64,000 nucleotides of DNA from Mesorhizobium sp. INR15. GTDB lineage: Bacteria > Pseudomonadota > Alphaproteobacteria > Rhizobiales > Rhizobiaceae. Below, piece after piece: positions 1 through 8,636 of the stretch. The notes beneath the pieces were generated by a model that did not search any database, was not told where the DNA came from, and was given only the letters and a program-made list of their open reading frames with translations. The position numbers and the translations under genes are program-made. The stretch spans positions 4,350,001 through 4,414,000 of the forward strand of contig NZ_CP045496.1 in the NCBI RefSeq assembly GCF_015500075.1. Reading direction: 5' to 3'. How positions within the stretch are numbered: the first letter of the stretch is position 1; each line of letters begins with the position of its first letter.

Positions 1-5
1 CCGCA

Positions 6-815
6 ATGTCTTACAAGTCAATCATCGTCAACCTCGCCATCGATGCGCCTCCGGCACCCATTGTAAAGGCGGGGATCGAGCTCGCGGAGCGGTTCGGAGC
101 CCGTCTTATCGGCTTGGCGTCTGCGGATGTTCCGCCCTTGGTCTCGACCGGCGAAGGCATGGTCTATGAAGGCGAGATCATGCAGATCCAGCGGACGGAG
201 ATCGAAAAGCGGCTTGCCGAACTGCGTGCCGAGTTCGAGAGGCTGGTTCCTGCTTCGATCTTTAGCGAATGGGGCCAAGCTGTTTGCAGCCCGACCCGGT
301 TCCTCAGCGTTTCGGCCAGAGCGGCAGATCTTATCATTACCGGCCAGGCAGGAGACAATGTCTTTCGCGACGTGGATGTCGGCAGTCTGACACTGGATGC
401 CGGACGTCCGGTTCTGGTCGCCGCAACCAACGTCGAGCACGTCCTTGCAAAGACCATTCTCGTGGCATGGAAGGACACCAGGGAGGCACGGCGAGCGATG
501 GCTGATGCATTGCCTTTCCTGGCCAACGCAAGCGAAGTCGTCATCGTCACGATTGACACCGACCGCGACGAAAGCATTCGTGACAGCCTCGCCGATGTCG
601 CGGTTTTTCTCGAGCACCACGGCATCAAGGCACAAACCGAGCTGATCGCCGGCGAGGCTGATGGCGACCGGTTGCTGACATTCGCACGCTCGATCCATGC
701 GGACCTGATCGTCTCGGGCGCCTATGGCCATAGCCGCTTGCGGGAATGGGCGTTCGGCGGCGTTACCCGCACGCTGATCGAAGAGAGTGGCATCAACCGT
801 TTCATGTCGTACTGA
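6..815 (+). CDS. Universal stress protein, two Usp domains
   Basis: The 269-residue product has two UspA-like halves, roughly residues 1-140 and 145-269. Each begins with a hydrophobic strand (SIIVNLAI and TILVAWKD), as Usp folds do. The second half ends in a glycine-rich loop, GAYGHSRLREWAFGG, close to the ATP-binding pattern G-x2-G-x9-G but with Gly where the usual Ser/Thr would be, so nucleotide binding is uncertain. The length suits the tandem-Usp subfamily, which is cytoplasmic and typically induced by stress or low oxygen. The stop overlaps the ATG of the downstream P-type ATPase (TGATG), so the two are probably translationally coupled. The start lies five bases from the window edge, so upstream control cannot be judged. 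Specific function is unknown. Confidence 0.88.
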   Translation: MSYKSIIVNLAIDAPPAPIVKAGIELAERFGARLIGLASADVPPLVSTGEGMVYEGEIMQIQRTEIEKRLAELRAEFERLVPASIFSEWGQAVCSPTRFLSVSARAADLIITGQAGDNVFRDVDVGSLTLDAGRPVLVAATNVEHVLAKTILVAWKDTREARRAMADALPFLANASEVVIVTIDTDRDESIRDSLADVAVFLEHHGIKAQTELIAGEADGDRLLTFARSIHADLIVSGAYGHSRLREWAFGGVTRTLIEESGINRFMSY

Positions 816-3430
816 TGATCGGCGACGCCGGCCAGCAATCCGTCTCGTCACAGGACGGCGCCTATTGGTCGATCGAGGCCAATGACCTCCTGCTGCTTCT
901 TGAGACCTCGGTCTCGGGGCTTGCTTCGTCCGAAGCGGCATCGAGGCTCGCAAAATTTGGCCGAAACACACTCGCGTCGACATCAAGCGCCTCGGCCTTG
1001 GCAGTGTTTGCCCGCCAGTTCCGCAGCCCGCTGGTGCTGATCCTCATTTTCGCGGCCAGCGTGTCGGTCTTCGTCGGGGAGGGCCAGGAGGCTGCGATCA
1101 TCGGCGCGATAGTGCTGGCAAGCTGCGTCCTGAGCTTCACCCAGGAGTACGGTGCGTCGCGGGCGACCGAAGCACTGAAACAGCGTATTTCGCGCAGGGC
1201 TATTGTGTTGCGCGACGGCGCCGAGTGCTCGGTAGCCGCCGAAGAGATCGTGCCGGGCGACCTGATCCGGCTTTCGGCCGGAAACCTCATCCCTGCGGAC
1301 GGTATCATTCTGGACGCGCGCGATTTCAATGTCAGCCAGGCCGCGCTGACCGGCGAAACCTTTCCCGTTGTGAAGGAACCCGGCAGGACGCCGCCAGAGG
1401 CTTCCCTCGCACAGCGCAGCAACGCGGCCTTCACGGGCACATCGGTCCGTAGCGGCACCGCAACCGTGCTTGCCGTAGCAACCGGCTGCCACACGGAATT
1501 CGCATCGATTGCAGCGGCCCTGGAACGAAAGATCCCAGAAACCGGATTTGCCCGGGGCATAAGACAGTTCGGCTATCTGATGACCGAGATTATGCTGGCG
1601 ATCGTGATCCTGGTGTTCTTCGCCAATCTGCTGCTGCATCGACCGTTGATTGAATCGTTGCTGTTTTCGCTGGCACTCGCGGTGGGCCTCACGCCCGAAC
1701 TTCTCCCGGCTATCATCAGTGTGACCCTTGCTCGGGGTGCCCGCGCAATGGCTGTCAACGGCGTCATCGTGCGCCGTCTCGATGCCATCGAGAATCTGGG
1801 CAGCATGGATCTGCTGTGCACCGACAAAACGGGGACGCTTACGGAAGGCGTTATCCATCTGGATGGATGGCTCGATGTCGATGGCAATGCATCAGCCGAC
1901 ATCCTGCTCTGGGCCCGTCTTAATGCAACCCTGCAGACCGGTCTGAAGAACCCGCTGGACGAAGCGATCGCTGCTGCGTCGGGCGAGACAGCATCGTTGG
2001 CTGCCTTCACGAAAGTCGACGAAATCCCCTATGATTTCATTCGCAAGCGGCTTTCCGTTGTGGTGCGGACCAAGGACGCCCAGGATCTTCTGATTACCAA
2101 AGGCGCCGTACAAAATGTCCTCGAAACCTGCAGCTTTGTGCGAACAGCCAAGGGCCTGGAACCTCTCAATGAAATGCACCGTGCGGCAATCGACGAAAAA
2201 TTCCGGCGCTGGAGCGCGGACGGCTACCGCGTTCTCGGCCTGGCAATCCGTCCGTTTGAGGGCCAGAAAACGTTCAGCAGGGAAGACGAGATAGGTCTTG
2301 CCTTCGCGGGCTTCCTGCTTTTCCTCGACCCGCCAAAGAAAGGCGTCAAGGAAACGCTTGCCGAGCTCGCCCAGCGCGGCATCGCCGTAAAGGTCATTTC
2401 TGGCGACAACCGTTACGTTGCCGCGCATCTCGCCCAGGCGATCGGCTTGCGCGCCGACAGGATCATGACCGGCGACGAGCTGTCCAAATTGACCAAGAGC
2501 GCGCTGTTTGCGGGCGTGCAGCACACCGACCTCTTCGTCGAGATCGATCCCAACCAGAAGGAACGCATCGTTCAGGCCTTGCGGAGCAGGGGCCATGTCG
2601 TTGGTTATCTTGGCGACGGGATCAATGATGCGCCTGCCCTTCATGAGGCAGACATAGGCATCTCTGTCGACAGCGCTGTCGATGTCGCGCGCGAAGCGGC
2701 CGATATCATCCTACTCAAACAGGATCTCGGCGTGCTTGTGCGCGGCGTCGACGATGGCCGCAAGACCTTCGCGAACACGATGAAGTACATTTCAATCACC
2801 ACCAGCGCCAATTTCGGCAACATGATCAGCATGGCTTTCGCCTCGCTTTTCCTGCCCTTCCTGCCGCTTCTGGCAACGCAGATTCTGCTCAACAATTTCC
2901 TTTCCGACGTTCCTTCCCTCGCCATTGCGACTGATAATGTGGATGCGGACCAGATGCGCCGGCCGCGCCACTGGGACATCCGTTTTGTGCGGCGGTTCAT
3001 GATCAGCTTTGGCCTGGTCAGCTCGCTGTTCGACTTCGCGACCTTCGCGTTCCTGCTCTTCTTCGCGCATGCAACCGCGGCCGCATTCCAGACCGGCTGG
3101 TTCGTCGAATCGTTGCTGACAGAGCTTGCAATCGTGCTCATTGTGCGCACGCACAGAGCTTTTTGGACGAGCCGACCGAGCCCGTTACTTGCCTGGCTTA
3201 CGTTGGGTGTTGGGGTTGTCGCGATCGCGGTCCCCTATCTGCCGTTTGCTGCCTGGTTCGGCTTCGTGCCTTTGCCGCTGCCCGTGCTTGCCGGGCTTGT
3301 CGCAATCACCACGCTCTATCTGTTGGCCTCTGAGGCGACGAAGCGCTGGTTCTTTCGCCAAGAGAGCCGCCAGCCGCACCGGAAGAGGGGGCAGATGATT
3401 GAAAGAGGGACCAAGCCTCATGCAGCCTAG
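815..3430 (+). CDS. mgtA: MgtA-type (P3B) magnesium-transporting P-type ATPase
   Basis: P-type cation pump of about 871 residues. I chose the ATG at 815, which overlaps the upstream stop; an in-frame upstream start would overlap the usp gene by 70 bases. The phosphorylation motif DKTGTLT is at about residue 337, the actuator motif LTGE at about 178, and the hinge motif GDGINDAP near 605. The stretch GLTPELLP just before the phosphorylation site, with RLDAIENLG, is characteristic of the MgtA/MgtB subfamily, which brings Mg2+ inward across the inner membrane. Helices cluster at about 70-100, 250-310 and in the last 200 residues, with SSN-like TSANFGNM before the C-terminal bundle. The protein ends in a basic tail. 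Substrate is inferred from subfamily signature only. Coupling to a Usp is typical of low-oxygen stress clusters in rhizobia. Confidence 0.9.
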   Translation: MIGDAGQQSVSSQDGAYWSIEANDLLLLLETSVSGLASSEAASRLAKFGRNTLASTSSASALAVFARQFRSPLVLILIFAASVSVFVGEGQEAAIIGAIVLASCVLSFTQEYGASRATEALKQRISRRAIVLRDGAECSVAAEEIVPGDLIRLSAGNLIPADGIILDARDFNVSQAALTGETFPVVKEPGRTPPEASLAQRSNAAFTGTSVRSGTATVLAVATGCHTEFASIAAALERKIPETGFARGIRQFGYLMTEIMLAIVILVFFANLLLHRPLIESLLFSLALAVGLTPELLPAIISVTLARGARAMAVNGVIVRRLDAIENLGSMDLLCTDKTGTLTEGVIHLDGWLDVDGNASADILLWARLNATLQTGLKNPLDEAIAAASGETASLAAFTKVDEIPYDFIRKRLSVVVRTKDAQDLLITKGAVQNVLETCSFVRTAKGLEPLNEMHRAAIDEKFRRWSADGYRVLGLAIRPFEGQKTFSREDEIGLAFAGFLLFLDPPKKGVKETLAELAQRGIAVKVISGDNRYVAAHLAQAIGLRADRIMTGDELSKLTKSALFAGVQHTDLFVEIDPNQKERIVQALRSRGHVVGYLGDGINDAPALHEADIGISVDSAVDVAREAADIILLKQDLGVLVRGVDDGRKTFANTMKYISITTSANFGNMISMAFASLFLPFLPLLATQILLNNFLSDVPSLAIATDNVDADQMRRPRHWDIRFVRRFMISFGLVSSLFDFATFAFLLFFAHATAAAFQTGWFVESLLTELAIVLIVRTHRAFWTSRPSPLLAWLTLGVGVVAIAVPYLPFAAWFGFVPLPLPVLAGLVAITTLYLLASEATKRWFFRQESRQPHRKRGQMIERGTKPHAA

Positions 3431-3464
3431 CCGAGATCATAGGGCCGTGCGGAGGCTTGAAGCG

Positions 3465-3929
3465 ATGACGAAAAGAAGCGCCGGCATTCTGCCCTATCGA
3501 GGATCGAACAAGGGGCTGCAGGGACTGCAGGTGCTGCTTGTCCATCCTGGAGGCCCGTTCTGGCAAAGACGCGATCTTGGCGCCTGGTCGATTGCCAAAG
3601 GCGAGTATGACGAAAGCGAGCTGCCCGAGTCAGCGGCACGGCGCGAATTCACGGAAGAGACAGGCTGGGAGCCCAAGGGAACCCTGCTCACTCTGGGGCA
3701 GTTGCGCCAGCGAGGAGGCAAACTCATCACGGCATTCGCGTTCGAAGGCGACTTCGATACCGCGACGTTGCGCAGCAACCTGTTTGAGATGGAATGGCCG
3801 CCACGCAGCGGCCGAGTACAATCGTTTGCCGAGGTCGATCGTGGTGAATGGCTGGATTTGGCACCTGCCAGGGACAAGCTGGTTGTCGGTCAACGGCCTT
3901 TTCTCGACCGCCTCGTCGCGTCGGTTTAA
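3465..3929 (+). CDS. Nudix hydrolase
   Basis: A 154-residue hydrolase of nucleoside diphosphate-linked compounds. The Nudix box is perfect: G-x5-E-x7-REFTEETGW, at about residues 48-70, giving the Mg2+-binding glutamates. The ATG at 3465 was chosen because GGAGG lies nine bases upstream; a longer frame from 3399 would overlap the ATPase gene. The N-terminal SAGILPYR and VLLVHPGGPFW resemble the subgroup often annotated as NTP pyrophosphohydrolases including oxidative damage repair enzymes, but substrate cannot be read from sequence. It lies 34 bases after the ATPase and may be co-transcribed. Confidence 0.9.
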   Translation: MTKRSAGILPYRGSNKGLQGLQVLLVHPGGPFWQRRDLGAWSIAKGEYDESELPESAARREFTEETGWEPKGTLLTLGQLRQRGGKLITAFAFEGDFDTATLRSNLFEMEWPPRSGRVQSFAEVDRGEWLDLAPARDKLVVGQRPFLDRLVASV

Positions 3930-3958
3930 CGCTCTAGGGCTTGTCAGCTGATCGCCTG

Positions 3959-3972
3959 TTGATCGAGATCAA
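3959..3972. promoter_or_regulatory. FNR/FixK box (perfect)
   Basis: TTGATCGAGATCAA matches the FNR/FixK consensus TTGAT-N4-ATCAA at every position. It ends 52 bases before the DUF6455 start at 4025, suitable for an activator site. The regulator itself is not encoded here. Confidence 0.85.
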
Positions 3973-4024
3973 CGCCACCCGCCGCCAACATGCCAATGAT
4001 GGCCTGTAGGCAGGAGTGATCACC

Positions 4025-4294
4025 ATGACCTTTCTCGATTACCTGATTTCAGTTGATGCCAGAACCGCTTTGATGGACCGCATGATGCGGATGCTGGGTG
4101 TCGACAAACAATTGAAAATCATACCCGACCATGCAGCTGTCACCAACCGGGCAGTTGACCGCTGCCGTTCCTGTGGCCATCAGGATGAATGCTCGATTTG
4201 GCTCGATGAACACCAGCGAGCCGATAACCCGCCAGACTATTGCCGCAACGGTGACTTGATCGCACGGCTGCAGCATGCGGCCGGACAACGCTAA
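4025..4294 (+). CDS. DUF6455 family small cysteine protein
   Basis: An 89-residue protein with a cysteine-rich centre (CRSCGHQDEC) and a second cysteine in DYCRN, followed by a short LIARLQ helix. This spacing matches DUF6455 proteins, short rhizobial proteins found near low-oxygen genes. A GTG at 4016 also opens the frame, but AGGAG at 4012-4016 is spaced eight bases from the ATG at 4025, which I prefer. The cysteines could bind metal or act as a thiol switch; neither is shown. A perfect FNR/FixK box lies just upstream, so oxygen-limited expression is likely. The next 217 bases contain no gene I can support. Confidence 0.75.
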   Translation: MTFLDYLISVDARTALMDRMMRMLGVDKQLKIIPDHAAVTNRAVDRCRSCGHQDECSIWLDEHQRADNPPDYCRNGDLIARLQHAAGQR

Positions 4295-4511
4295 AGCGTC
4301 GAGCGGTCAGGCTGAATCGAGGGCTTCACTCAATCTTCGGAAACGGACCGCACATCCTTGGAGGTCCAGCGCAACGAGGTTCGCAGGCTCAGGAACCCAT
4401 GGCGCCCTCGGCTGGTGATGTCGTCATTCTCGACAATTCGCCTGTTGAGCGAGCGAGTTTGATCCTGGGCCAACAATTTGCAGTGCTAAGTCCGTTGGGC
4501 TTGTCTAGCCA

Positions 4512-5210
4512 TTACGAAACAAGGATGACGGACAGCGGATCGGCGCAATAGAGATCATCGCTGATAGCCTTGACGCCGGCGACGTTTTCGGCGACGACGA
4601 TTGCTGCTTGGCGCTCGCGTTCGTCGAAGATGGCGCCGCTGAGTTTCACCACACCCTTGTTCACCACCACGTTGATCAAGTCGTTGCCAGTCCATTTCTG
4701 TTTCGCAAGCTCGGTAGCGATGTTGTGGCGAATCTGTTCGTCATCAGTGACTGTAATGGCCCCATCCGGAAGGACGTTGAGCAATACCCTCACAAGATCA
4801 GCGCGGGTGACGATGCCGACGACTTTCCCGCAATCGACGACCGGAATGCGTTTGACTTTGTGGCGTGTCATGAGCTCGACGATCTCGGCGAGCGATGCGG
4901 CAGGGGATGCCGTGACGACATCTTGCGACATCACCTCCTCAACCCGTCGGCCATTGGCGCGGACATATTCGTCGGCGGACTTTCCGGGGCTGACGAGAAA
5001 CTCCAGCCAGTGCGAGCGCTTGCGCTCCGTGCCCAGTTCCCCGCGTCGCAGGAAATCGCCCTCGCTGACGATCCCCACCAGCCTGCCGTCGTTGCGAATG
5101 ACGGGGAGGCCGCTGACCGTTTTGGAAAGCATCAACCCGGCAGCCTCGGCGATCGATGCTGACGGGTCTACGCCGACGACTGGCTTGCTCATGATGGCTT
5201 CGGCTTGCAT
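4512..5210 (-). CDS. CBS-CBS-BON domain protein
   Basis: A cytoplasmic protein of about 232 residues with two CBS motifs (from MSKPVVGVDPSASIAEAA and MSQDVVTASPAASLAEIV), which commonly bind adenine nucleotides, followed by a C-terminal BON domain (NKGVVKLSGAIFDE to about residue 225). The start at 5210 (MQAEAIMSK) is preceded by CCGGAGAG; an ATG eight codons earlier has no comparable ribosome site. CBS-BON proteins are common in rhizobial low-oxygen clusters, where they may sense energy state, but the partner is unknown. A near-perfect FNR box lies about 62 bases upstream on this strand. Confidence 0.85.
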   Translation of the reverse strand: MQAEAIMSKPVVGVDPSASIAEAAGLMLSKTVSGLPVIRNDGRLVGIVSEGDFLRRGELGTERKRSHWLEFLVSPGKSADEYVRANGRRVEEVMSQDVVTASPAASLAEIVELMTRHKVKRIPVVDCGKVVGIVTRADLVRVLLNVLPDGAITVTDDEQIRHNIATELAKQKWTGNDLINVVVNKGVVKLSGAIFDERERQAAIVVAENVAGVKAISDDLYCADPLSVILVS

Positions 5211-5271
5211 GTTCGCTCTCCGGAGTTTTTCCAAGGTCCGGCTTATTTAGATTTCACATGCGCGAAGCGCC

Positions 5272-5285
5272 TTGATCTGAATCAT
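5272..5285. promoter_or_regulatory. FNR/FixK-type box
   Basis: TTGATCTGAATCAT matches TTGAT-N4-ATCAA at all but the last position. It lies between the CBS-BON gene (start 5210, minus) and the 3 prime end of the DUF2231 gene, so it most likely drives CBS-BON. Confidence 0.7.
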
Positions 5286-5342
5286 TTGTCGGCGGAGGCA
5301 AATGGTCCAAAGCTGGGCCGTGAATGACCGGGCGCGAACCGG

Positions 5343-5810
5343 TCAACCAGCGATCGCGGTCTTGGCGACGTTCACGCCAAGTTCGTAGACAAGCAGTCCA
5401 CCATAGTAGGCCGTCGCAGTGACCAGAAATGCACCGCAAATCTCGATCAGAGGAATGGCGATCGTTACGCCCCACGTGTCATGGTTCCGCGTCCAAAGCG
5501 CAAGCCGCACGAATCCCCAGATCAGAAAAGCAAAGGCAGTGATACCTCCCAGGCTTTCATGGATTTCCGCGACATCGCTGCTGAATCCGGCAGCTTCGGC
5601 ATGATCCAGCGCAAGACCTCCGAAGAACCAGGTCCCCACAGCCAACATTCCGGCGGCCAGGGCCACAAAAGTAGAGATCGTACCGGCGCCCGATCTCCTG
5701 GTGACGACGCTGCCGCCAACCAGCGCTACAAGGTCGATAGCCACAAGCATGTAGATCAGAACAATAGGAAAATGAACAAGCATGGGATGGATATGTTGAA
5801 TGGGGATCAC
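5343..5810 (-). CDS. DUF2231 membrane protein
   Basis: A four-helix inner-membrane protein of about 155 residues. HIHPMLVHFPI near the N-terminus is the hallmark of DUF2231. Helices are visible at about 10-35, 45-70, 85-110 and 120-150. I start it at GTG 5810 because GGAG lies eight bases upstream and the motif begins immediately after; the frame remains open to 5918 but that part is not family-like. The conserved histidines resemble haem-ligand arrangements in small b-type cytochromes, but that is speculation. Function unknown. It is on the same strand as CBS-BON and upstream of it. Confidence 0.78.
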   Translation of the reverse strand: MIPIQHIHPMLVHFPIVLIYMLVAIDLVALVGGSVVTRRSGAGTISTFVALAAGMLAVGTWFFGGLALDHAEAAGFSSDVAEIHESLGGITAFAFLIWGFVRLALWTRNHDTWGVTIAIPLIEICGAFLVTATAYYGGLLVYELGVNVAKTAIAG

Positions 5811-5932
5811 GAAGATTCTCCAGAAATTGGCAAAAGAGACTTTGATAATTTGCCGGCTTTGCAGCGAGCCCTGGCCCACGACATTGGCAAGCGTCATGTG
5901 CTGTGGTGGGCCATGCACGGCGAAAGGAAGAC

Positions 5933-6166
5933 CTAGTCGTTATCGTCGGTTTCATCGCCTTGCTGGTCGCCACACGCATCGTCGCCACCCTTGATGGCTT
6001 TCGGGGTGGAGGCGTCCTGCATGGGGATGGCCTGCAGATCGATCGGACGGGATGGGACAACAGACGATGACGCCCCACATGATCCTTCGTCCGATTCAGC
6101 GGCCGCCGGCAGGGCAAAGATCGTGAGGCTTGCAAGTGCTGCAAGGACAAGCATGGAGTTGCGCAT
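5933..6166 (-). CDS. Small exported acidic protein, unknown
   Basis: A 77-residue product with a clear signal peptide (MRNSMLVLAALASL..ALPAAA, cleavage near residue 23) and an acidic tail containing two cysteines (SCGAS and DACGD). AAGGA precedes the ATG by eight bases. It diverges from the PepSY/two-component operon, a position often held by a target or ligand of such a system. No family was recognised; the low complexity and short length limit confidence. Confidence 0.5.
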   Translation of the reverse strand: MRNSMLVLAALASLTIFALPAAAESDEGSCGASSSVVPSRPIDLQAIPMQDASTPKAIKGGDDACGDQQGDETDDND

Positions 6167-6276
6167 GGTCTCGTATCCTTCTCAGCGCGGCCATGAATGG
6201 ACGCGATGATGCCCTGATATGGACCCTTTGCTTGCTGTGGGCTGAGGATGACTGACAGCAAATTGAAAGCTTCAAC

Positions 6277-6621
6277 GTGCGACATGCCTCGCTGATGACA
6301 AGCCGATGGAAGGGTGTGGCGGTGCTGGGTCTTGCTGGACTTGTCCTGGCCATGCCTCTCGCTGCCCGTGCCGACCAGGACGATGACGGCGACCATGACC
6401 GGGCGCGAGATCTCTACGAGCACGGCGAAATCAAGGGCCTTGCCAATATATTGGACATTGTCCGCGCCAAGGCTCCCGGCGATGTTGTTGCGGTCGATCT
6501 TATCCGCAAGGCCAACAGATGGATCTACCGAGTTCAAATCGTCGGTGCTGATGGCCGCCGAACGACTATCGACGTTGACGCTGGTGCCGGTGCCATCATG
6601 CGCGAGGGGGAGGGCGACTGA
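6277..6621 (+). CDS. PepSY-domain periplasmic protein
   Basis: A 114-residue exported protein: signal peptide (GVAVLGLAGLVLAMPLAARA) followed by a highly acidic DQDDDGDHD stretch, then one PepSY domain (LADI-like LANILDIVRAKAPGDVVAVDL, RVQIVGADGRRTTIDVDAGAG). It starts at GTG 6277 or ATG 6295; neither has a strong ribosome site. Its stop overlaps the response regulator start by one base (TGATG), so all three genes form one operon. PepSY proteins beside OmpR-type systems are thought to modulate the sensor or proteases in the periplasm; metal binding by the Asp/His cluster is possible. The actual signal is unknown. Confidence 0.83.
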   Translation: MRHASLMTSRWKGVAVLGLAGLVLAMPLAARADQDDDGDHDRARDLYEHGEIKGLANILDIVRAKAPGDVVAVDLIRKANRWIYRVQIVGADGRRTTIDVDAGAGAIMREGEGD

Positions 6622-7286
6622 TGAAGATCCTCCTGGCCGAGGACGAGCCCCGTATCGCGGCCGATATCGCCACAGTCCTTAAGGCATCCGGAATGGCGGT
6701 TGATACCGTTCGCGACGGCGAGGCTGCTTGGTTCGCTGGCGACGTCGAGAACTATGATGCGGCGATCCTGGACCTCGGGTTGCCCAAGCTCGATGGCCTC
6801 ACGATCTTGAAACGTTGGCGAGCCAACGCCCGCCGGTTTCCAGTTCTCATCTTGACCGCCAGGGGTATGTGGACGGAACGTGTCGAAGGCATCAATGCCG
6901 GCGCTGACGACTACCTCCCGAAACCTTTCGAAATGGAAGAACTGCTTGCCCGGCTACGCGCGATCCTACGCCGCTCGACAGGGCAGGCTGCGCCGGTGCT
7001 CAAGTCGGGGCCGCTGCTTCTGGACACACGTCAGATGCGCATTTCGCTGCGCGGTATTCCCATTGCGCTTTCGCCGCTGGAATACCGGCTCCTGGCGTTT
7101 CTGATGCATCATGCCGGGCGGGTGGTGGCGCCGACGGAACTTGCCGAGCATCTCTACGATTCAGGCAACGACCGCGATCCGAATGCGATCGAGGTGATCG
7201 TCGCGCGTTTGCGTCGCAAGCTTGGGAGTGACGTCATCGAAACGCGGCGCGGATTCGGGTACCTCGTCCCAGACGATTTCCGCTGA
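6621..7286 (+). CDS. OmpR-family response regulator
   Basis: A 221-residue DNA-binding regulator. The receiver domain (1-115) has the acidic pocket E7/D8, phospho-acceptor D51 (ILDLGLP) and K101 (LPKPF). The C-terminal winged helix runs from about 130 to 220 and ends DVIETRRGFGYLVPDD, the usual wing. It overlaps both neighbours by the ATGA arrangement, so it pairs with the kinase downstream. It resembles the PhoP/QseB/FeuP class rather than a nitrogen or oxygen regulator. Targets may include the divergent small exported protein. Confidence 0.92.
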   Translation: MKILLAEDEPRIAADIATVLKASGMAVDTVRDGEAAWFAGDVENYDAAILDLGLPKLDGLTILKRWRANARRFPVLILTARGMWTERVEGINAGADDYLPKPFEMEELLARLRAILRRSTGQAAPVLKSGPLLLDTRQMRISLRGIPIALSPLEYRLLAFLMHHAGRVVAPTELAEHLYDSGNDRDPNAIEVIVARLRRKLGSDVIETRRGFGYLVPDDFR

Positions 7287-8629
7287 TGGGCAACTCGATC
7301 CGCTTCAGGCTCTGGTTGGCGGCAACGATCTCGATCCTTGTTGCTCTTGCCATTGCCGGTGTCGGGCTGCGCTACCTGTTCGAGCTGAATGTCGAACGGC
7401 GTGTTGTCAGCGAGCTGACCGTCGATCTTAACGACCTTATCGGTGCGACCAATTTCGCCACTGATGGCCGCCTTTCGGTCCAGGCGACCTTGGCCGACCC
7501 TCGTTTCGCCATCCCCTTTTCCGGCCACTACTGGCAAGTACAGGATACTGCTTCCGGCAACCTTGTCCGCTCGCGTTCATTGTGGGACGCGACGCTTGCC
7601 TTGCCGGATCGCGCAACCAACGGCCAACTCAGGGAGATCAAGGAGTTCAAGGGTCCGCAAGGGGAGCTCACCATCGCCGTGGAGCGCTCGATCATCGACG
7701 CCAGCGGCCGATCGTTTCGCGCCATCGTGGCGGAAGACCACCAAACGGTGAACGAATCCGTCGATGGGTATGTCCGCGACCTTGCGCCAGCCCTGATCCT
7801 GCTCGCCATTGCGCTCATGGCTGCCTTCTTCATCCAGATCACCGTTGGTCTTGCGCCTCTGGAGACCTTGCGGGTCTCGGTCAGCAACGTGATTGGACAA
7901 CGAACGGCACGGCTTGAGGTGGCGGCACCAAGCGAGGTCCAGCCGCTCGCGGACGAGATTAATCGCCTCCTCGATGCCCAGGAGAAGGCGCTTGCGCGAG
8001 CCCGCTCGCGCGCCACCGATCTGGCGCATGGCCTCAAGACACCGCTGCAAGTGCTGTCGGCCGACATCCGGGCCTTGCGCAAGAAAGGCGAGACGGATCT
8101 GGCTGACGATATCGAAAAGAGCGCCGGAGCGATCCGGCGCCATGTTGAGCGGGAACTCGCGCGCTTCCGACTCGCGCCCGGCGTTTCCGGCAAGGCATCC
8201 TGCCTTGTGTCGGACGTCGCGGCTGGCGTCGTTGCCGTCGTCAAACGGACACCAAACGGCAAGCAGCTTTCGTTCAAGCTGGATGTCGCGGAAGATCTGA
8301 CGGCGCCAATCGACGAAGGCGACTTGTCAGAAGTTCTCGGCAATCTGGTTGAGAATGCCGCGCGCTATGCAAAATCGTCCGTCCGTGTCGGTGCAACCAT
8401 TGCCTGGGACGAGGTGACCGTCAGTGTTGCTGATGATGGCCCAGGTATACCGGATGCCGATCGGGAGTCCGCGCTGTCGCGCGGCGTCCAACTCGACAGC
8501 AATGGCGGCAGCAGCGGTCTTGGCCTGGCCATCGTTTCCGACATCGTCGAAGCCTATGGCGGACGCCTTGCCATGGCCAACGCCGATCCGGGCCTGGTGG
8601 TGACCATTTCCTTGTCGCGACACAGTTGA
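7286..8629 (+). CDS. Two-component sensor histidine kinase
   Basis: A 447-residue inner-membrane kinase with helices at about 10-32 and 165-188, bracketing a periplasmic sensor of about 130 residues that may contact the PepSY partner. Cytoplasmic parts are a HAMP-like linker, the H box with H248 (DLAHGLKTPLQVL), the N box (LGNLVENAARYA) and glycine-rich boxes (DDGPGIPD, GLGLAIV). The HGLKTPL form is typical of PhoQ/FeuQ-type kinases. It phosphorylates the regulator encoded immediately upstream. Signal not identifiable by sequence. Confidence 0.92.
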   Translation: MGNSIRFRLWLAATISILVALAIAGVGLRYLFELNVERRVVSELTVDLNDLIGATNFATDGRLSVQATLADPRFAIPFSGHYWQVQDTASGNLVRSRSLWDATLALPDRATNGQLREIKEFKGPQGELTIAVERSIIDASGRSFRAIVAEDHQTVNESVDGYVRDLAPALILLAIALMAAFFIQITVGLAPLETLRVSVSNVIGQRTARLEVAAPSEVQPLADEINRLLDAQEKALARARSRATDLAHGLKTPLQVLSADIRALRKKGETDLADDIEKSAGAIRRHVERELARFRLAPGVSGKASCLVSDVAAGVVAVVKRTPNGKQLSFKLDVAEDLTAPIDEGDLSEVLGNLVENAARYAKSSVRVGATIAWDEVTVSVADDGPGIPDADRESALSRGVQLDSNGGSSGLGLAIVSDIVEAYGGRLAMANADPGLVVTISLSRHS

Positions 8630-8636
8630 GCGTGCT

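Noticed and set aside
18..986. Long minus-strand frame opposite the first Usp
   Set aside because: Antisense shadow; the Usp motifs are clear on the plus strand.
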